From the NCBI GenBank assembly GCA_944353735.1, contig CALVPU010000015.1:1-6824 (forward strand): 6,824 nt of DNA. The letters are read 5' to 3'. The DNA comes from an uncultured Eubacteriales bacterium. Its GTDB lineage: Bacteria; Bacillota; Clostridia; Christensenellales; Aristaeellaceae. A program made the translations under genes and the position numbers. The notes beneath the pieces are model-generated. The model was given only the letters and a program-made list of their open reading frames with translations. It did no database searches and was not told the origin of the DNA. Numbering within the stretch: position 1 is the stretch's first letter; every line of letters begins with the position of its first letter. Below, one piece after another: positions 1 to 6,078 of the stretch.

Positions 1-119
1 GGTCGTCGAAGGAAAGGCGTGACGGGAGGCTCGGCGAGATCCGCCGGACCTCCCGCTTGTTTCATGGAGCCGCCGGAAGGCGGGAAAGCCGCGGGATGCG
101 CGCTTCGGCGCGGAATGCG
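1..119 (+). repeat. Direct repeat copy 1 (255-bp spacing)
   Basis: This is the first copy of a direct repeat of about 119 bp and may begin before the window. It includes the segments CTCGGCGAGATCCGCCGGAC and GCGGGATGCGCGCTTCGGCG, which recur exactly 255 bp downstream. Confidence 0.85.
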
Positions 120-498
120 TGCCTGTGCGGGGAATGGCTGTCGCCGGCAGCGTGCCTGCGCGGGGAAGGACGCGGGCAACGCGGTTGTGCGGGGAAGCGC
201 AGGGTGCGGGATGCGTCCCTTCGCAGGGAATGGCTGCCGCCGAAGCGGTGCGGGCGGTCGTCGAAGGAAAGGCGTGACGGGAGGCTCGGCGAGATCCGCC
301 GGACCTCCCGCTTGTTTCATGGAAGTCCCGGAAGACGGGAAAGCCGCGGGATGCGCGCTTCGGCGCGGAATGCGCGGCTGTGTGGGGAATGGCGGGGCGC
401 GGTTATGCGGGAAACCGCAGGGCGCGGAATGCGCGCCTGTGCGGGGAATGCGCGGTTGTGTGGGGAATGGCTACCGCGGGATGCGCGGCTGTCTGAAT
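117..498 (+). repeat. Scattered 19-mer family GCGYGSYTGTGYGGGGAAT
   Basis: A short motif recurs at 117-135, 372-390, 431-449 and 450-468; the last two copies are directly adjacent. A decayed form lies at 483-498 (GCGCGGCTGTCTGAAT). Looser relatives ending in CGGGGAA occur near 160 and 190. This looks like short-unit expansion inside the larger repeat. No function can be assigned. Confidence 0.6.
256..374 (+). repeat. Direct repeat copy 2 (255-bp spacing)
   Basis: This is the second copy of the block at 1-119. It differs mainly at 332-345, after which identity resumes through GGCGCGGAATGCG. Beyond 374 the two copies diverge but both continue into the same 19-mer family. Confidence 0.85.
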
Positions 499-500
499 GC

Positions 501-730
501 GAAAGGGCGGCAATTCATCGCGTCCGGCATTGTCGGCGCGCGGCGGCGCCGGCTGTTCTGGCGCGGTCATTTTGGGCAAAAAGGGGGCGCCCCGGGCGAT
601 GGCTCGGGGCGCTCTTCGATGGGTTTGACGGAACGGGATTCGACGGGCATATTTTCAAGGGAATGGCGCGGCGACCGATGGGAGATGCCCGCCGCCGCGC
701 GGCAGACCTCGCTTCAGTTCCTGTATCCAT
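501..730. other. Unassigned G+C-rich DNA between two repeat zones
   Basis: I see no credible gene, RNA gene or mobile-element feature here. Frames are open on both strands but lack ribosome binding sites and look low-complexity. A short G+C palindrome (GGGGGCGCCCC) lies near 583-593. The minus-strand frame crossing this stretch continues into fucI in another frame and is therefore a shadow. Confidence 0.5.
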
Positions 731-742
731 GCGCTTCGCGTT

Positions 743-778
743 CCCCGCGCGGGACTTGCGTCCGCGGCGCGGGGATTT
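743..778 (+). repeat. 36-bp hairpin repeat, copy 1
   Basis: This copy is identical to 1066-1101. The outer arms CCCCGCGC (743-750) and GCGCGGGG (767-774) are perfectly complementary. Inside them GGAC (752-755) can pair with GTCC (760-763) around a TTGC loop. No T-run follows on either strand, so it is not a standard intrinsic terminator. Confidence 0.85.
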
Positions 779-1065
779 GGTGTGCCGGTCGCGGGCAATC
801 GCGCCGCGGAGGAAGTGTGGACATCCGGCGGATGGCGCGCTGTCTAACGCGGGTTTTGCGCTTCGCGTTCCCGCGGGGGGTTGGCGCGCCGGTCGCGGGC
901 AATCGCGCTGCGGAGGAAGCGCGGACATCCGGCAGATGGCGCGCCGTCCGACGCGGGTTTTGCGCTTCGCGTGTCCCGCGCGGGCTCTGCGTGTTCCGCG
1001 TGCGGGATTGCGCCGCTGACAACCATGCCCCACGACACGTTTCCAAGCGCATGCCATTTGCATGT

Positions 1066-1101
1066 CCCCGCGCGGGACTTGCGTCCGCGGCGCGGGGATT
1101 T
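1066..1101 (+). repeat. 36-bp hairpin repeat, copy 2, just past the fucI stop
   Basis: This copy matches 743-778 base for base and has the same nested stem. It lies 15 nt beyond the fucI stop codon on the side where fucI transcription would run out. A second small inverted repeat, TTCCC/GGGAA, sits between it and the stop (1100-1114). It could act as a transcript-end or mRNA-stabilising hairpin, but there is no U-tract in the fucI direction, so that role is inferred. Confidence 0.8.
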
Positions 1102-1116
1102 CCCTGCAGGGGAAGA

Positions 1117-2916
1117 TTACTTCTTGTAGAAGGGACCGTAGTTGGCGCAGGCGCGGTAGTCGGCGCCCTCCTTGTCCATGCCGAAGGCGTTCCAGCAGGC
1201 GGGGCGGAAGATCTTCTCGGCGGGCACGTTGTGCATGGCGACCGGGATGCGCAGCATCGAGCACATCGTGATCAGGTCGGCGCCGATGTGACCATAGCTG
1301 ATCGCGCCGTGGTTGGCGCCCCAGTTGTTCATCACGTCGTAGGCGGTCTTGAACGGGCCCTCCTTGCCGTCGCAGCGCGGCGCGAACCACGTGCAGGGCC
1401 AGGTGTAGTCGGTGCGCTTCCAGAGCTTGTCGGTGACCTCGTCGGGCAGGTGCACGGTCCAGCCTTCGGCGATCTGCAGCATCGGGCCGAGGCCGTCGAC
1501 GAGGTTCAGGCGGATCATCGTCACCGGCATCTCGCAGTCGGTCACGAAGCGCGAGGAATAGCCGCCGCCGCGGAAGTAGCCGAGGTCGGCGTAGTTCCAG
1601 GTGGTGTGCGCCATGATCGCCTCCTGGTCGGCGCCGGTGACCTCATACCACGGCTTCATCAGGCGTTCGCCGTTCGCGCCGCGCGCCTGTCCGTTGGCAT
1701 CGAGGCAGCAGGCGCCGGAGTTGATCAGGTGGATGAAGCCGCCCGCCTGCTTGGCGACGCCCTCGAGCTCGTAGCCCGTGGCGCGCTTGACTGCCTCGGG
1801 GCTCCAGTAGGTGCGCACGGCGGCGAACATCTGCGCGCGGTTGGTCAGCAGCTTCATGAACATCATGCCCAGGCCGTTGAGCACGTCGTTCTCGGTGGCG
1901 AGGATGTACGGCTCGCGCGCGCCGTTGTGGTCGAAGCTGGTGTTGAGCATCGCCTCGGGGAAGTCGCAGTTGGGATAGAAGTCGGTCCACTGGCGCTGGC
2001 CCTGGAAGCCGGCGGCGAGGGCGTTGTGACCGACCATTTCTTCCTCGCGTCCCTGAGGCAGGTTGGGGTTGCCGTTCATCAGGTCCTTGATGATGAGGTA
2101 CATCTTCAGCGTGAATTCCCAGTCCGCGTCCTTGCGCGCGCGGTCCTTCTGCAGTTCCGGCGGGTTCTTGTCGAAGCCCTCGACGACGTGGTCCTTGGCC
2201 CACGCCTTGAGCTTTTCCAGCTCGGCGGCGTCGTAGATGCCCTCGGTCATGCGGCGGATGATCTCGACCTCGTCGACGGACTCGACGCGCATGCCGAGGT
2301 ACTCCTCGATGAACTTGGAGTCGATGATCGAGCCGCCGATGCCCATGCAGATCGAGCCGATCTGCAGGTACGACTTGCCGCGCATCGTCGCCACCGCGAC
2401 CGCCGCGCGCCCGAAGCGCAGCAGCTTTTCTTCGACGTCGGCGGGGATGGAGGCGTCGTCGGCGTCCTGCACGTCGTGACCGTAGATGCCGAACGCCGGC
2501 AGGCCCTTCTGCGCGTGCGTCGCCAGCACGCTGGCGAGGTAGACCGCGCCGGGGCGCTCGGTGCCGTTGAAGCCCCACACGCCCTTGATGGTGTTGCGGT
2601 CCATGTCCATCGTCTCCGAGCCGTAGCACCAGCAGGGCGTGACCGTCAGCGTGATCGCCACGCCCGCATGGCGGAACTTCTCCTCGCACGCGGCGGACTC
2701 CGCCACGCGGCCGATCGTCGTGTCGGCGATGACCACCTGCACCGGCTCGCCGTTGGAATAGCGCAGGTTCTCGCGAAACAGCTTTGCCGCCGCCTTCGCC
2801 ATGTTCATCGTCTGATCCTCGAGGCTCTCGCGCACCTTCAGCGCGCCGCGCCGGCCGTCGATGACCGGGCGGATGCCGATTACGGGATAGGAGCCAATCA
2901 GTCTGCTTTCAGCCAT
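1117..2916 (-). CDS. fucI: L-fucose isomerase
   Basis: FucI is a cytoplasmic metal-dependent ketol isomerase that converts L-fucose to L-fuculose; many members also convert D-arabinose to D-ribulose. The protein has 599 residues (E. coli enzyme 591) and aligns end to end from memory. Family landmarks include RPVIDGRR (16-23), TPCWCYGSETMDMD (93-106), WGFNGTERPGAVYLA (114-128), AGFQGQRQWTD (302-312), RTYWSPEA, FRGGGYSSRF and NWGANHG near the C-terminus, ending YGPFYKK. Metal ligands Glu342 and His536 (E. coli Glu337, His528) are present, but the position of Asp361 is Ala366. The second of two nearby ATGs is chosen because AAGGAGG lies 9 nt upstream of it; the first ATG (2923-2925) abuts that site. 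No other fucose-pathway gene lies nearby. A divergent AraC-type gene is the likely regulator. Family assignment is certain; activity is uncertain because of the changed ligand. Confidence 0.97.
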   Translation of the reverse strand: MAESRLIGSYPVIGIRPVIDGRRGALKVRESLEDQTMNMAKAAAKLFRENLRYSNGEPVQVVIADTTIGRVAESAACEEKFRHAGVAITLTVTPCWCYGSETMDMDRNTIKGVWGFNGTERPGAVYLASVLATHAQKGLPAFGIYGHDVQDADDASIPADVEEKLLRFGRAAVAVATMRGKSYLQIGSICMGIGGSIIDSKFIEEYLGMRVESVDEVEIIRRMTEGIYDAAELEKLKAWAKDHVVEGFDKNPPELQKDRARKDADWEFTLKMYLIIKDLMNGNPNLPQGREEEMVGHNALAAGFQGQRQWTDFYPNCDFPEAMLNTSFDHNGAREPYILATENDVLNGLGMMFMKLLTNRAQMFAAVRTYWSPEAVKRATGYELEGVAKQAGGFIHLINSGACCLDANGQARGANGERLMKPWYEVTGADQEAIMAHTTWNYADLGYFRGGGYSSRFVTDCEMPVTMIRLNLVDGLGPMLQIAEGWTVHLPDEVTDKLWKRTDYTWPCTWFAPRCDGKEGPFKTAYDVMNNWGANHGAISYGHIGADLITMCSMLRIPVAMHNVPAEKIFRPACWNAFGMDKEGADYRACANYGPFYKK

Positions 2917-2925
2917 GTTGCTCAT

Positions 2926-2932
2926 CCTCCTT
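2926..2932 (-). promoter_or_regulatory. fucI ribosome binding site
   Basis: On the minus strand the sequence reads AAGGAGG, directly followed by ATGAGCAACATG. The first ATG has no spacing and the second has 9 nt, which decides the start at 2916. Confidence 0.85.
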
Positions 2933-2933
2933 G

Positions 2934-2958
2934 CCCTGCTGTGCAGGGTTTTTATTTT
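2934..2958 (+). terminator. Hairpin plus T-tract in the fucI leader (plus-strand terminator shape)
   Basis: Arms CCCTGC (2934-2939) and GCAGGG (2943-2948) pair perfectly around TGT and are followed on the plus strand by TTTTTATTTT. Read rightwards this has the form of a short intrinsic terminator and would stop transcription antisense to fucI before it enters the regulator gene. On the fucI transcript the same hairpin lies directly upstream of the ribosome binding site without a U-tract, so it could also be an operator or a leader structure. The stem is only 6 bp, so the terminator call is tentative. Confidence 0.45.
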
Positions 2959-2964
2959 AATAAC

Positions 2965-2970
2965 AATATA
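2965..2970 (-). promoter_or_regulatory. Possible fucI -10 element
   Basis: The minus strand reads TATATT here within an A+T-rich stretch that stands out from the G+C-rich surroundings. TAAAAT just downstream is an alternative. No good -35 lies at 16-18 nt for either, which would fit a promoter that needs an activator such as the adjacent AraC-type protein. That is inference. Confidence 0.35.
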
Positions 2971-2973
2971 ACA

Positions 2974-3003
2974 TTGATTCCGCCGCTTGTATTGTGGTAT
3001 AAT
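2974..3003 (+). promoter_or_regulatory. Promoter of the AraC-family regulator gene
   Basis: There is a consensus -10 TATAAT at 2998-3003 with the extended element TG at 2995-2996 (TGGTATAAT), and a partial -35 TTGATT at 2974-2979 with 18-nt spacing. Expected transcription start is near 3010, giving a leader of about 40 nt. The promoter elements nearly abut the candidate fucI -10, so one bound regulator could affect both directions. Confidence 0.75.
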
Positions 3004-3048
3004 GGCAAAAAATAAAACAATCGTATCATCCTGAGGAGGGCTGAGGCT

Positions 3049-3909
3049 TTGCATTATCTGGCGTACAACGAGCCGATCCTGCACCGCACGGGCGACCTGC
3101 CCCTGGCGTATTACCACGTGGACGAGCAGCATCCGCGCTACCACATGCGCATGCACTGGCACCGCGAGACGGAGCTGTTGTGGATGCGCTGCGGAACGAT
3201 GCGGCTTTACGTCGACGAGGGGACGCTGGAGCTGTGCGCGGGAGACCTCGTGCTGATCGGCGAAGGCGCGCTGCACGGCGCGGACGAGGTGTCCGGCGCG
3301 GTTTACGAGTGCGTGGTGCTGGACCCATACGCGCTGCTGATGCACGTGGAGCCGTGCGCGGCGGTGCTGAAGGAAATGATCGGGCGCACGTTCTTTTGGG
3401 AGAATCGTGCCCTGCGCTTGGACAGCGAGCTGAGCGCGGCGCTGGCGCGGCTTTACGACGCGGTGCGCGGCGGCGTGGCGTGCGGCGGGCTCTGCGCGGT
3501 CGGCGCGCTGTACGAGGTATTCGGCGCGATGGCGGAGCGCCGCGGTCACGAGGTGCCCACGGGCGCGGGGCGCGCCGGCGTGAAGGCGGAGCAGCTGAAG
3601 CCGGCCTTGGAGTACATCGAGCGCAACTACGGCGCGCACATCTCACTGGAGACGCTGGCGCGCAGCACGGGCCTTTCGCCGAAGTACTTCTGCCGCTGTT
3701 TCCGCGCCATCGTGCACCGCTCGCCGATCGACTATCTCAACCACTACCGCATCGAGTGCGCCAGCTATCTGCTCGCCACTTCCGACATGACGGTCGCCGA
3801 GGTCGCGCAGCGCTGCGGCTTCAACGATTCGAGCTTTTTCATCAAGCAGTTCCGGCGCTACAAACACACGACGCCGCGCCGCTACCGCTCAGGGGGCTCT
3901 GCCCCCTGA
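3049..3909 (+). CDS. AraC-family transcriptional regulator with cupin sensor domain
   Basis: This is a 286-residue one-component DNA-binding regulator. The N-terminal part (about 25-80) has the AraC-type cupin pattern: HPRYHMRMHWHRETELLW, then a short strand-rich stretch ending CAGDLVLIGEGALHG, the usual effector-binding fold. The C-terminal 100 residues (about 183-280) are a standard double helix-turn-helix: ISLETLARSTGLSPKYFCRCF (about 198-218) and MTVAEVAQRCGFNDSSFFIKQF (about 247-268), then the closing TPRRYR. Start is TTG, supported by AGGAGGG at 3034-3040 with 8-nt spacing and an in-frame stop at 3013; no earlier ATG is available. It is divergent from fucI with 132 bp between them, so it probably controls fucI and perhaps itself. 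The effector is not readable from sequence; L-fucose or a related sugar is a guess from context. The last residues SGGSAP come from the downstream repeat. Confidence 0.95.
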   Translation: MHYLAYNEPILHRTGDLPLAYYHVDEQHPRYHMRMHWHRETELLWMRCGTMRLYVDEGTLELCAGDLVLIGEGALHGADEVSGAVYECVVLDPYALLMHVEPCAAVLKEMIGRTFFWENRALRLDSELSAALARLYDAVRGGVACGGLCAVGALYEVFGAMAERRGHEVPTGAGRAGVKAEQLKPALEYIERNYGAHISLETLARSTGLSPKYFCRCFRAIVHRSPIDYLNHYRIECASYLLATSDMTVAEVAQRCGFNDSSFFIKQFRRYKHTTPRRYRSGGSAP

Positions 3910-3910
3910 G
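3888..3910 (+). other. Perfect hairpin containing the regulator's stop codon
   Basis: Arms CTCAGGGGGC (3888-3897) and GCCCCCTGAG (3901-3910) pair perfectly around TCT. The stop codon TGA (3907-3909) lies in the right arm. No T-run follows, so it is not a canonical intrinsic terminator, though it may still block transcription or protect the mRNA end. Confidence 0.8.
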
Positions 3911-4359
3911 AACCCCCGCCAAAGGGTCATGAGACCCTTTGGAATCCCGCGGCTGCGGCGCGTTTGCGCCGCGTTGGGGGGAGGGAGCGTTCGTTTCGTC
4001 CCGGGGTGAATCCCGCCGGGAGGCGGCGGGATTCACTGCTTTGGTTGGGGGCGTTCGGGGGAGCTGTCCTCTGAGCCCCGCCAAAGGGTCATGAGACCCT
4101 TTGGAATCCCGCTGCTGCGGCGCATTTGCGCCGCGTTGGGGGAGGGAGCATTCGTTTCGCTCCGGGGTGAATCCCGCCGGGAGGCGGCGGGATTCTCTGC
4201 TTTGGTTGGGGGTGTTCGGGGGAGCTGTCCTCTGAGCCCCGCCAAAGGGTCATGAGACCCTTTGGAATCCCGCTGCTGCGGCGCGTTTGCGCCGCGTTGG
4301 GGGAAGGGGGCATTCGTTTTGCCCCGGGGTGAATCCCGCCGGGAGGCGGCGGGATTCAC
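3891..4359. repeat. Three-copy tandem array of 161-162 bp hairpin-rich units
   Basis: The units run at about 3891-4052, 4053-4213 and 4214-4359; the last lacks the CTTTGGTTGGGG linker. Each contains, in order: (a) arms CCAAAGGGTC and GACCCTTTGG around ATGA (3919-3942, 4081-4104, 4242-4265); (b) arms GCGGCGC and GCGCCGC around a 4-nt loop (3955-3972 in unit 1); (c) arms GAATCCCGCC and GGCGGGATTC around a 7-nt loop, extended to 12 bp by GTG/CAC in units 1 and 3 (4006-4036, 4329-4359). Differences among units fall mainly in loops and linkers, for example GTTT versus ATTT in (b). Unit 1 begins with a different hairpin that overlaps the regulator gene. Minus-strand frames through the array are translations of the repeat, not genes. 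It resembles the REP/MITE-like intergenic palindromes of some bacterial genomes; no transposase is present. Confidence 0.85.
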
Positions 4360-4520
4360 TGGGTGGGGATGTGTGCTTTTTGGGGATGGTGGAGAGGCGT
4401 CTGGGAGCTTGGGGAACCTTCCGGGCGATATTGGGTTTGCGGCTTTTTGGTGGAGTTGGAAAATGCCGCATGTTTCTTAACCGTGGCATGGTACAATAGA
4501 CCAATGACCGAACGGGGGCA
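4360..4520 (+). promoter_or_regulatory. murJ leader with extended -10 promoter
   Basis: This gene-free stretch is less G+C-rich than its surroundings. TGGTACAAT (4489-4497) is an extended -10 element; no good -35 is seen 16-18 nt upstream, as is common with extended -10 promoters. Expected transcription start is near 4504, leaving a very short leader before the murJ ATG at 4521. Confidence 0.55.
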
Positions 4521-6047
4521 ATGTATTTGAAGCGAAAAAAGATTTTGCAGAGCACGATGCTGGTGACGCTGGTCATCATCCTGAGCAAGGCGCTGGGCTT
4601 TGGGCGCGACATGGTGACGACGGCGTACTTTGGGCGTTCCGCGGCGAACGACGCCTATGTCTCGGCGTACAGCCTGTTTTACCTGCCGGTGCTGCTGTTC
4701 AACTCGTGCATTTCGGCGACGCTGATTCCGCTGTACACGGAGGAGCGCGAGCAGCGCAGTCTGGCGCACTCGAACCACTTTGCGAGCAACGCCATCAACC
4801 TCTTTGCGCTGGCGGCGCTGGTGGTGTCGGCGCTGATGCTGGTGCTGGCGGAGCCGCTGGTGCGGCTGGTGTACAACGGCTTCGACGAGGAGGGCGTGCG
4901 CCTGACGGCGCAGCTGACGCGCATCATGGTGCTGGCGCTGGTGTTCAACGTCACGTCGATTTCGGTGTCGAGCCTGCTCAACGCCATGGAGAAGTACATC
5001 GCGGCGCAGTTGACGGGATTTCCGCTCAGCGTGTGCGTGATCGGCGCGGCGGTGTTCTTTTCCGGGCGCTATGGCGTGGCGGCGCTGGCGTGGGGCGTGT
5101 TCGCGGCGAACGTGCTGCAGCCGGCGGTGCTGGTGCCGTTGCTGCGCCGGTCGTTCCGCTATTATCCGGTGGCGCACTCCCCGCTCGTGCGCTTCCACCG
5201 CCTGATGGTGCTGGCGCTGCCGGCGCTGCTGTCGATGGGCGTCAGCGAGCTCAACCACATGATCGACAACATGCTGGCGTCGGGATTGCCGGAGGGCACG
5301 CTGACGTCGCTGACCTCGTCGTACCGGCTGGTGACGTTTTTGCAGGGCGTGCTGGTGGTGCCGCTGACGACGATCATGTTCTCGAAGATGAGCCGCCGCG
5401 TGGCGGAGAACGACCTGCGCGGCGCGCTGCGCATGACGCGGCGTGGGCTGCTGATGCTGGCGATGGTGGTGCTGCCGATCGTGGCGATCGGCGCGGTGCT
5501 CAGCGAGGACGTGATCAAGTTCGCCTACATGCGCGGCGCCTTTACGCTCGAGGACGTCTGGGCGACGTCGGGCGTGCTGGCGTGCTACGTGGTGGGCGTG
5601 CCGGCGTTCGGCCTGCGCGACTATTTAAGCCGCATGTTCCACGCCGTCAAGGACACGAAGAAGCCGTTTTACGTCTCCTGCGTGGTCGTGGCGCTGAACG
5701 TGGTCCTCAACCTCATCCTGCGCGAGCTGATGGGTGCGAGCGGCCTGGCGCTGGCGACGTCGATCTCCAGCTACATCGGCGTGGCGATCATGTTCGCGCT
5801 GCTGCGCGGCAAGTTCGGGCGCTTCGGCACGCGGCGCTCGCTGGGCGAGATGGGCAAGATTTTCGCCGCCACCGCCGTGTGCGCGCTGGTCTGCTGGGGC
5901 ATGGACGCCTGGCTGCCGGAGGCGGTGGGCACCCTGCGGGTGACGCTGCGGCTGGCGGCGTGCACGCTGGTGTCGGGCACGGCGTATCTGGCGTGCGGGC
6001 TGGCGCTGCGCGTGCGCGCGCTGCGGCAGGTGTTCGGCCTGAAGTGA
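4521..6047 (+). CDS. murJ: Lipid II flippase MurJ (MviN family)
   Basis: MurJ moves the undecaprenyl-linked peptidoglycan precursor lipid II from the inner to the outer face of the cytoplasmic membrane. The protein has 508 residues, typical of the family, and is hydrophobic throughout with many predicted membrane segments. Signature stretches are ILSKALGFGRDMVTTAYFG (20-38), AANDAYVSAY (41-50), SSYRLVTFLQGVLVVPLTTI (266-285) and RMFHAVKDTKKPFY (371-384). By alignment from memory, E. coli Arg24, Asp39 and Arg270 correspond to Arg29, Asp44 and Arg269; Arg18 is Lys23, and Arg52 corresponds to about Val57, a difference I believe is usual outside proteobacteria. Start ATG 4521 has only a weak G-run (GGGGG, 4514-4518) very close upstream; the next in-frame ATG is codon 13 and has no better site. 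It is followed after 31 nt by ruvB and probably co-transcribed with it. Confidence 0.95.
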   Translation: MYLKRKKILQSTMLVTLVIILSKALGFGRDMVTTAYFGRSAANDAYVSAYSLFYLPVLLFNSCISATLIPLYTEEREQRSLAHSNHFASNAINLFALAALVVSALMLVLAEPLVRLVYNGFDEEGVRLTAQLTRIMVLALVFNVTSISVSSLLNAMEKYIAAQLTGFPLSVCVIGAAVFFSGRYGVAALAWGVFAANVLQPAVLVPLLRRSFRYYPVAHSPLVRFHRLMVLALPALLSMGVSELNHMIDNMLASGLPEGTLTSLTSSYRLVTFLQGVLVVPLTTIMFSKMSRRVAENDLRGALRMTRRGLLMLAMVVLPIVAIGAVLSEDVIKFAYMRGAFTLEDVWATSGVLACYVVGVPAFGLRDYLSRMFHAVKDTKKPFYVSCVVVALNVVLNLILRELMGASGLALATSISSYIGVAIMFALLRGKFGRFGTRRSLGEMGKIFAATAVCALVCWGMDAWLPEAVGTLRVTLRLAACTLVSGTAYLACGLALRVRALRQVFGLK

Positions 6048-6065
6048 AGCTGCAAACGACGCGAT

Positions 6066-6071
6066 GGAGGG
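6066..6071 (+). promoter_or_regulatory. ruvB ribosome binding site
   Basis: GGAGGG lies 7 nt upstream of ATG 6079. An in-frame ATG at 6064 overlaps this site and has no site of its own, so 6079 is preferred. Confidence 0.8.
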
Positions 6072-6078
6072 AGAAGCC

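Larger units (their letters stand above)
1..500. repeat. G+C-rich repeat region without a credible gene
   Basis: This stretch is made of repeated G+C-rich segments. A block starting with GGTCGTCGAAGGAAAGGCGT at 1 recurs at 256 and stays nearly identical for about 119 bp; the main differences are five substitutions around 77-90 / 332-345. Although these substitutions change the bases, both copies keep a small hairpin there: CCGCC/GGCGG in the first, TCCCG/CGGGA in the second. Several frames are open, but none has a ribosome binding site, they encode low-complexity Gly/Arg/Cys/Ala-rich strings, and two overlapping frames are open at once, as expected for G+C-rich DNA with few stop codons. The 255-bp spacing is a multiple of three, which keeps frames open across both copies without implying coding. 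The left end is cut by the window. Confidence 0.7.
731..1101. repeat. Degenerate tandem repeat array downstream of fucI
   Basis: Units beginning with GCGCTTCGCGT start at 731, 858 and 962, giving spacings of 127 and 104 bp. The segment starting GGTCGCGGGCAATCGCGC at 787 recurs at 891 (104 bp) and stays similar for about 85 bp, through ACATCCGGC and CGCGGGTTTT. Each unit carries a hairpin-forming core just after its start. The core is intact at 743-778, altered near 868 and near 974, and intact again at 1066-1101. The first unit is longer because it keeps the full core. There is no coding evidence. Confidence 0.75.

Noticed and set aside
57..1019. A 320-codon plus-strand frame across the left repeat region
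   Set aside because: It overlaps other open frames, has low-complexity Arg/Cys/Gly/Ala composition, no ribosome binding site and no recognisable domain.
743..1101. CRISPR array suggested by identical 36-bp palindromic repeats
   Set aside because: Only two intact copies exist, 323 bp apart. The DNA between them is itself degenerate repeat rather than unique spacers, and no cas gene is present.
19..3015. A 998-codon open frame on the plus strand, spanning the repeat region and antisense to fucI
   Set aside because: It has no ribosome binding site, covers non-coding repeats and then runs opposite the clearly real fucI. The His/Val/Asp/Arg-rich product from about codon 370 on is the typical shadow of a G+C-rich gene.
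2917..3639. Upstream extension of the fucI frame on the minus strand, opposite the regulator gene
   Set aside because: The frame is open beyond the fucI start, but FucI homology begins near 2916, where the ribosome binding site is, and the extension lies antisense to a real AraC-family gene.
3970..4080. G-quadruplex potential in the G-runs of the tandem repeat
   Set aside because: The G-runs are unevenly spaced and alternate with complementary C-runs, so hairpins explain them better; four closely spaced runs are not clearly present.
4006..4359. Intrinsic terminators in the tandem array
   Set aside because: The stems are strong, but none is followed by a T-rich tract on either strand, so canonical terminators cannot be called.
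4504..4530. Tiny upstream frame (ATG ACC GAA ... TGA) overlapping the murJ start
   Set aside because: It begins about where transcription is expected to start and has no ribosome binding site. Eight codons with no regulatory pattern are likely chance.
3842..4612. Minus-strand open frames with repeated Pro/Ser/Arg-rich sequence through the tandem array
   Set aside because: They only translate the 161-162 bp repeat unit, appear in several overlapping frames and have no start signals.
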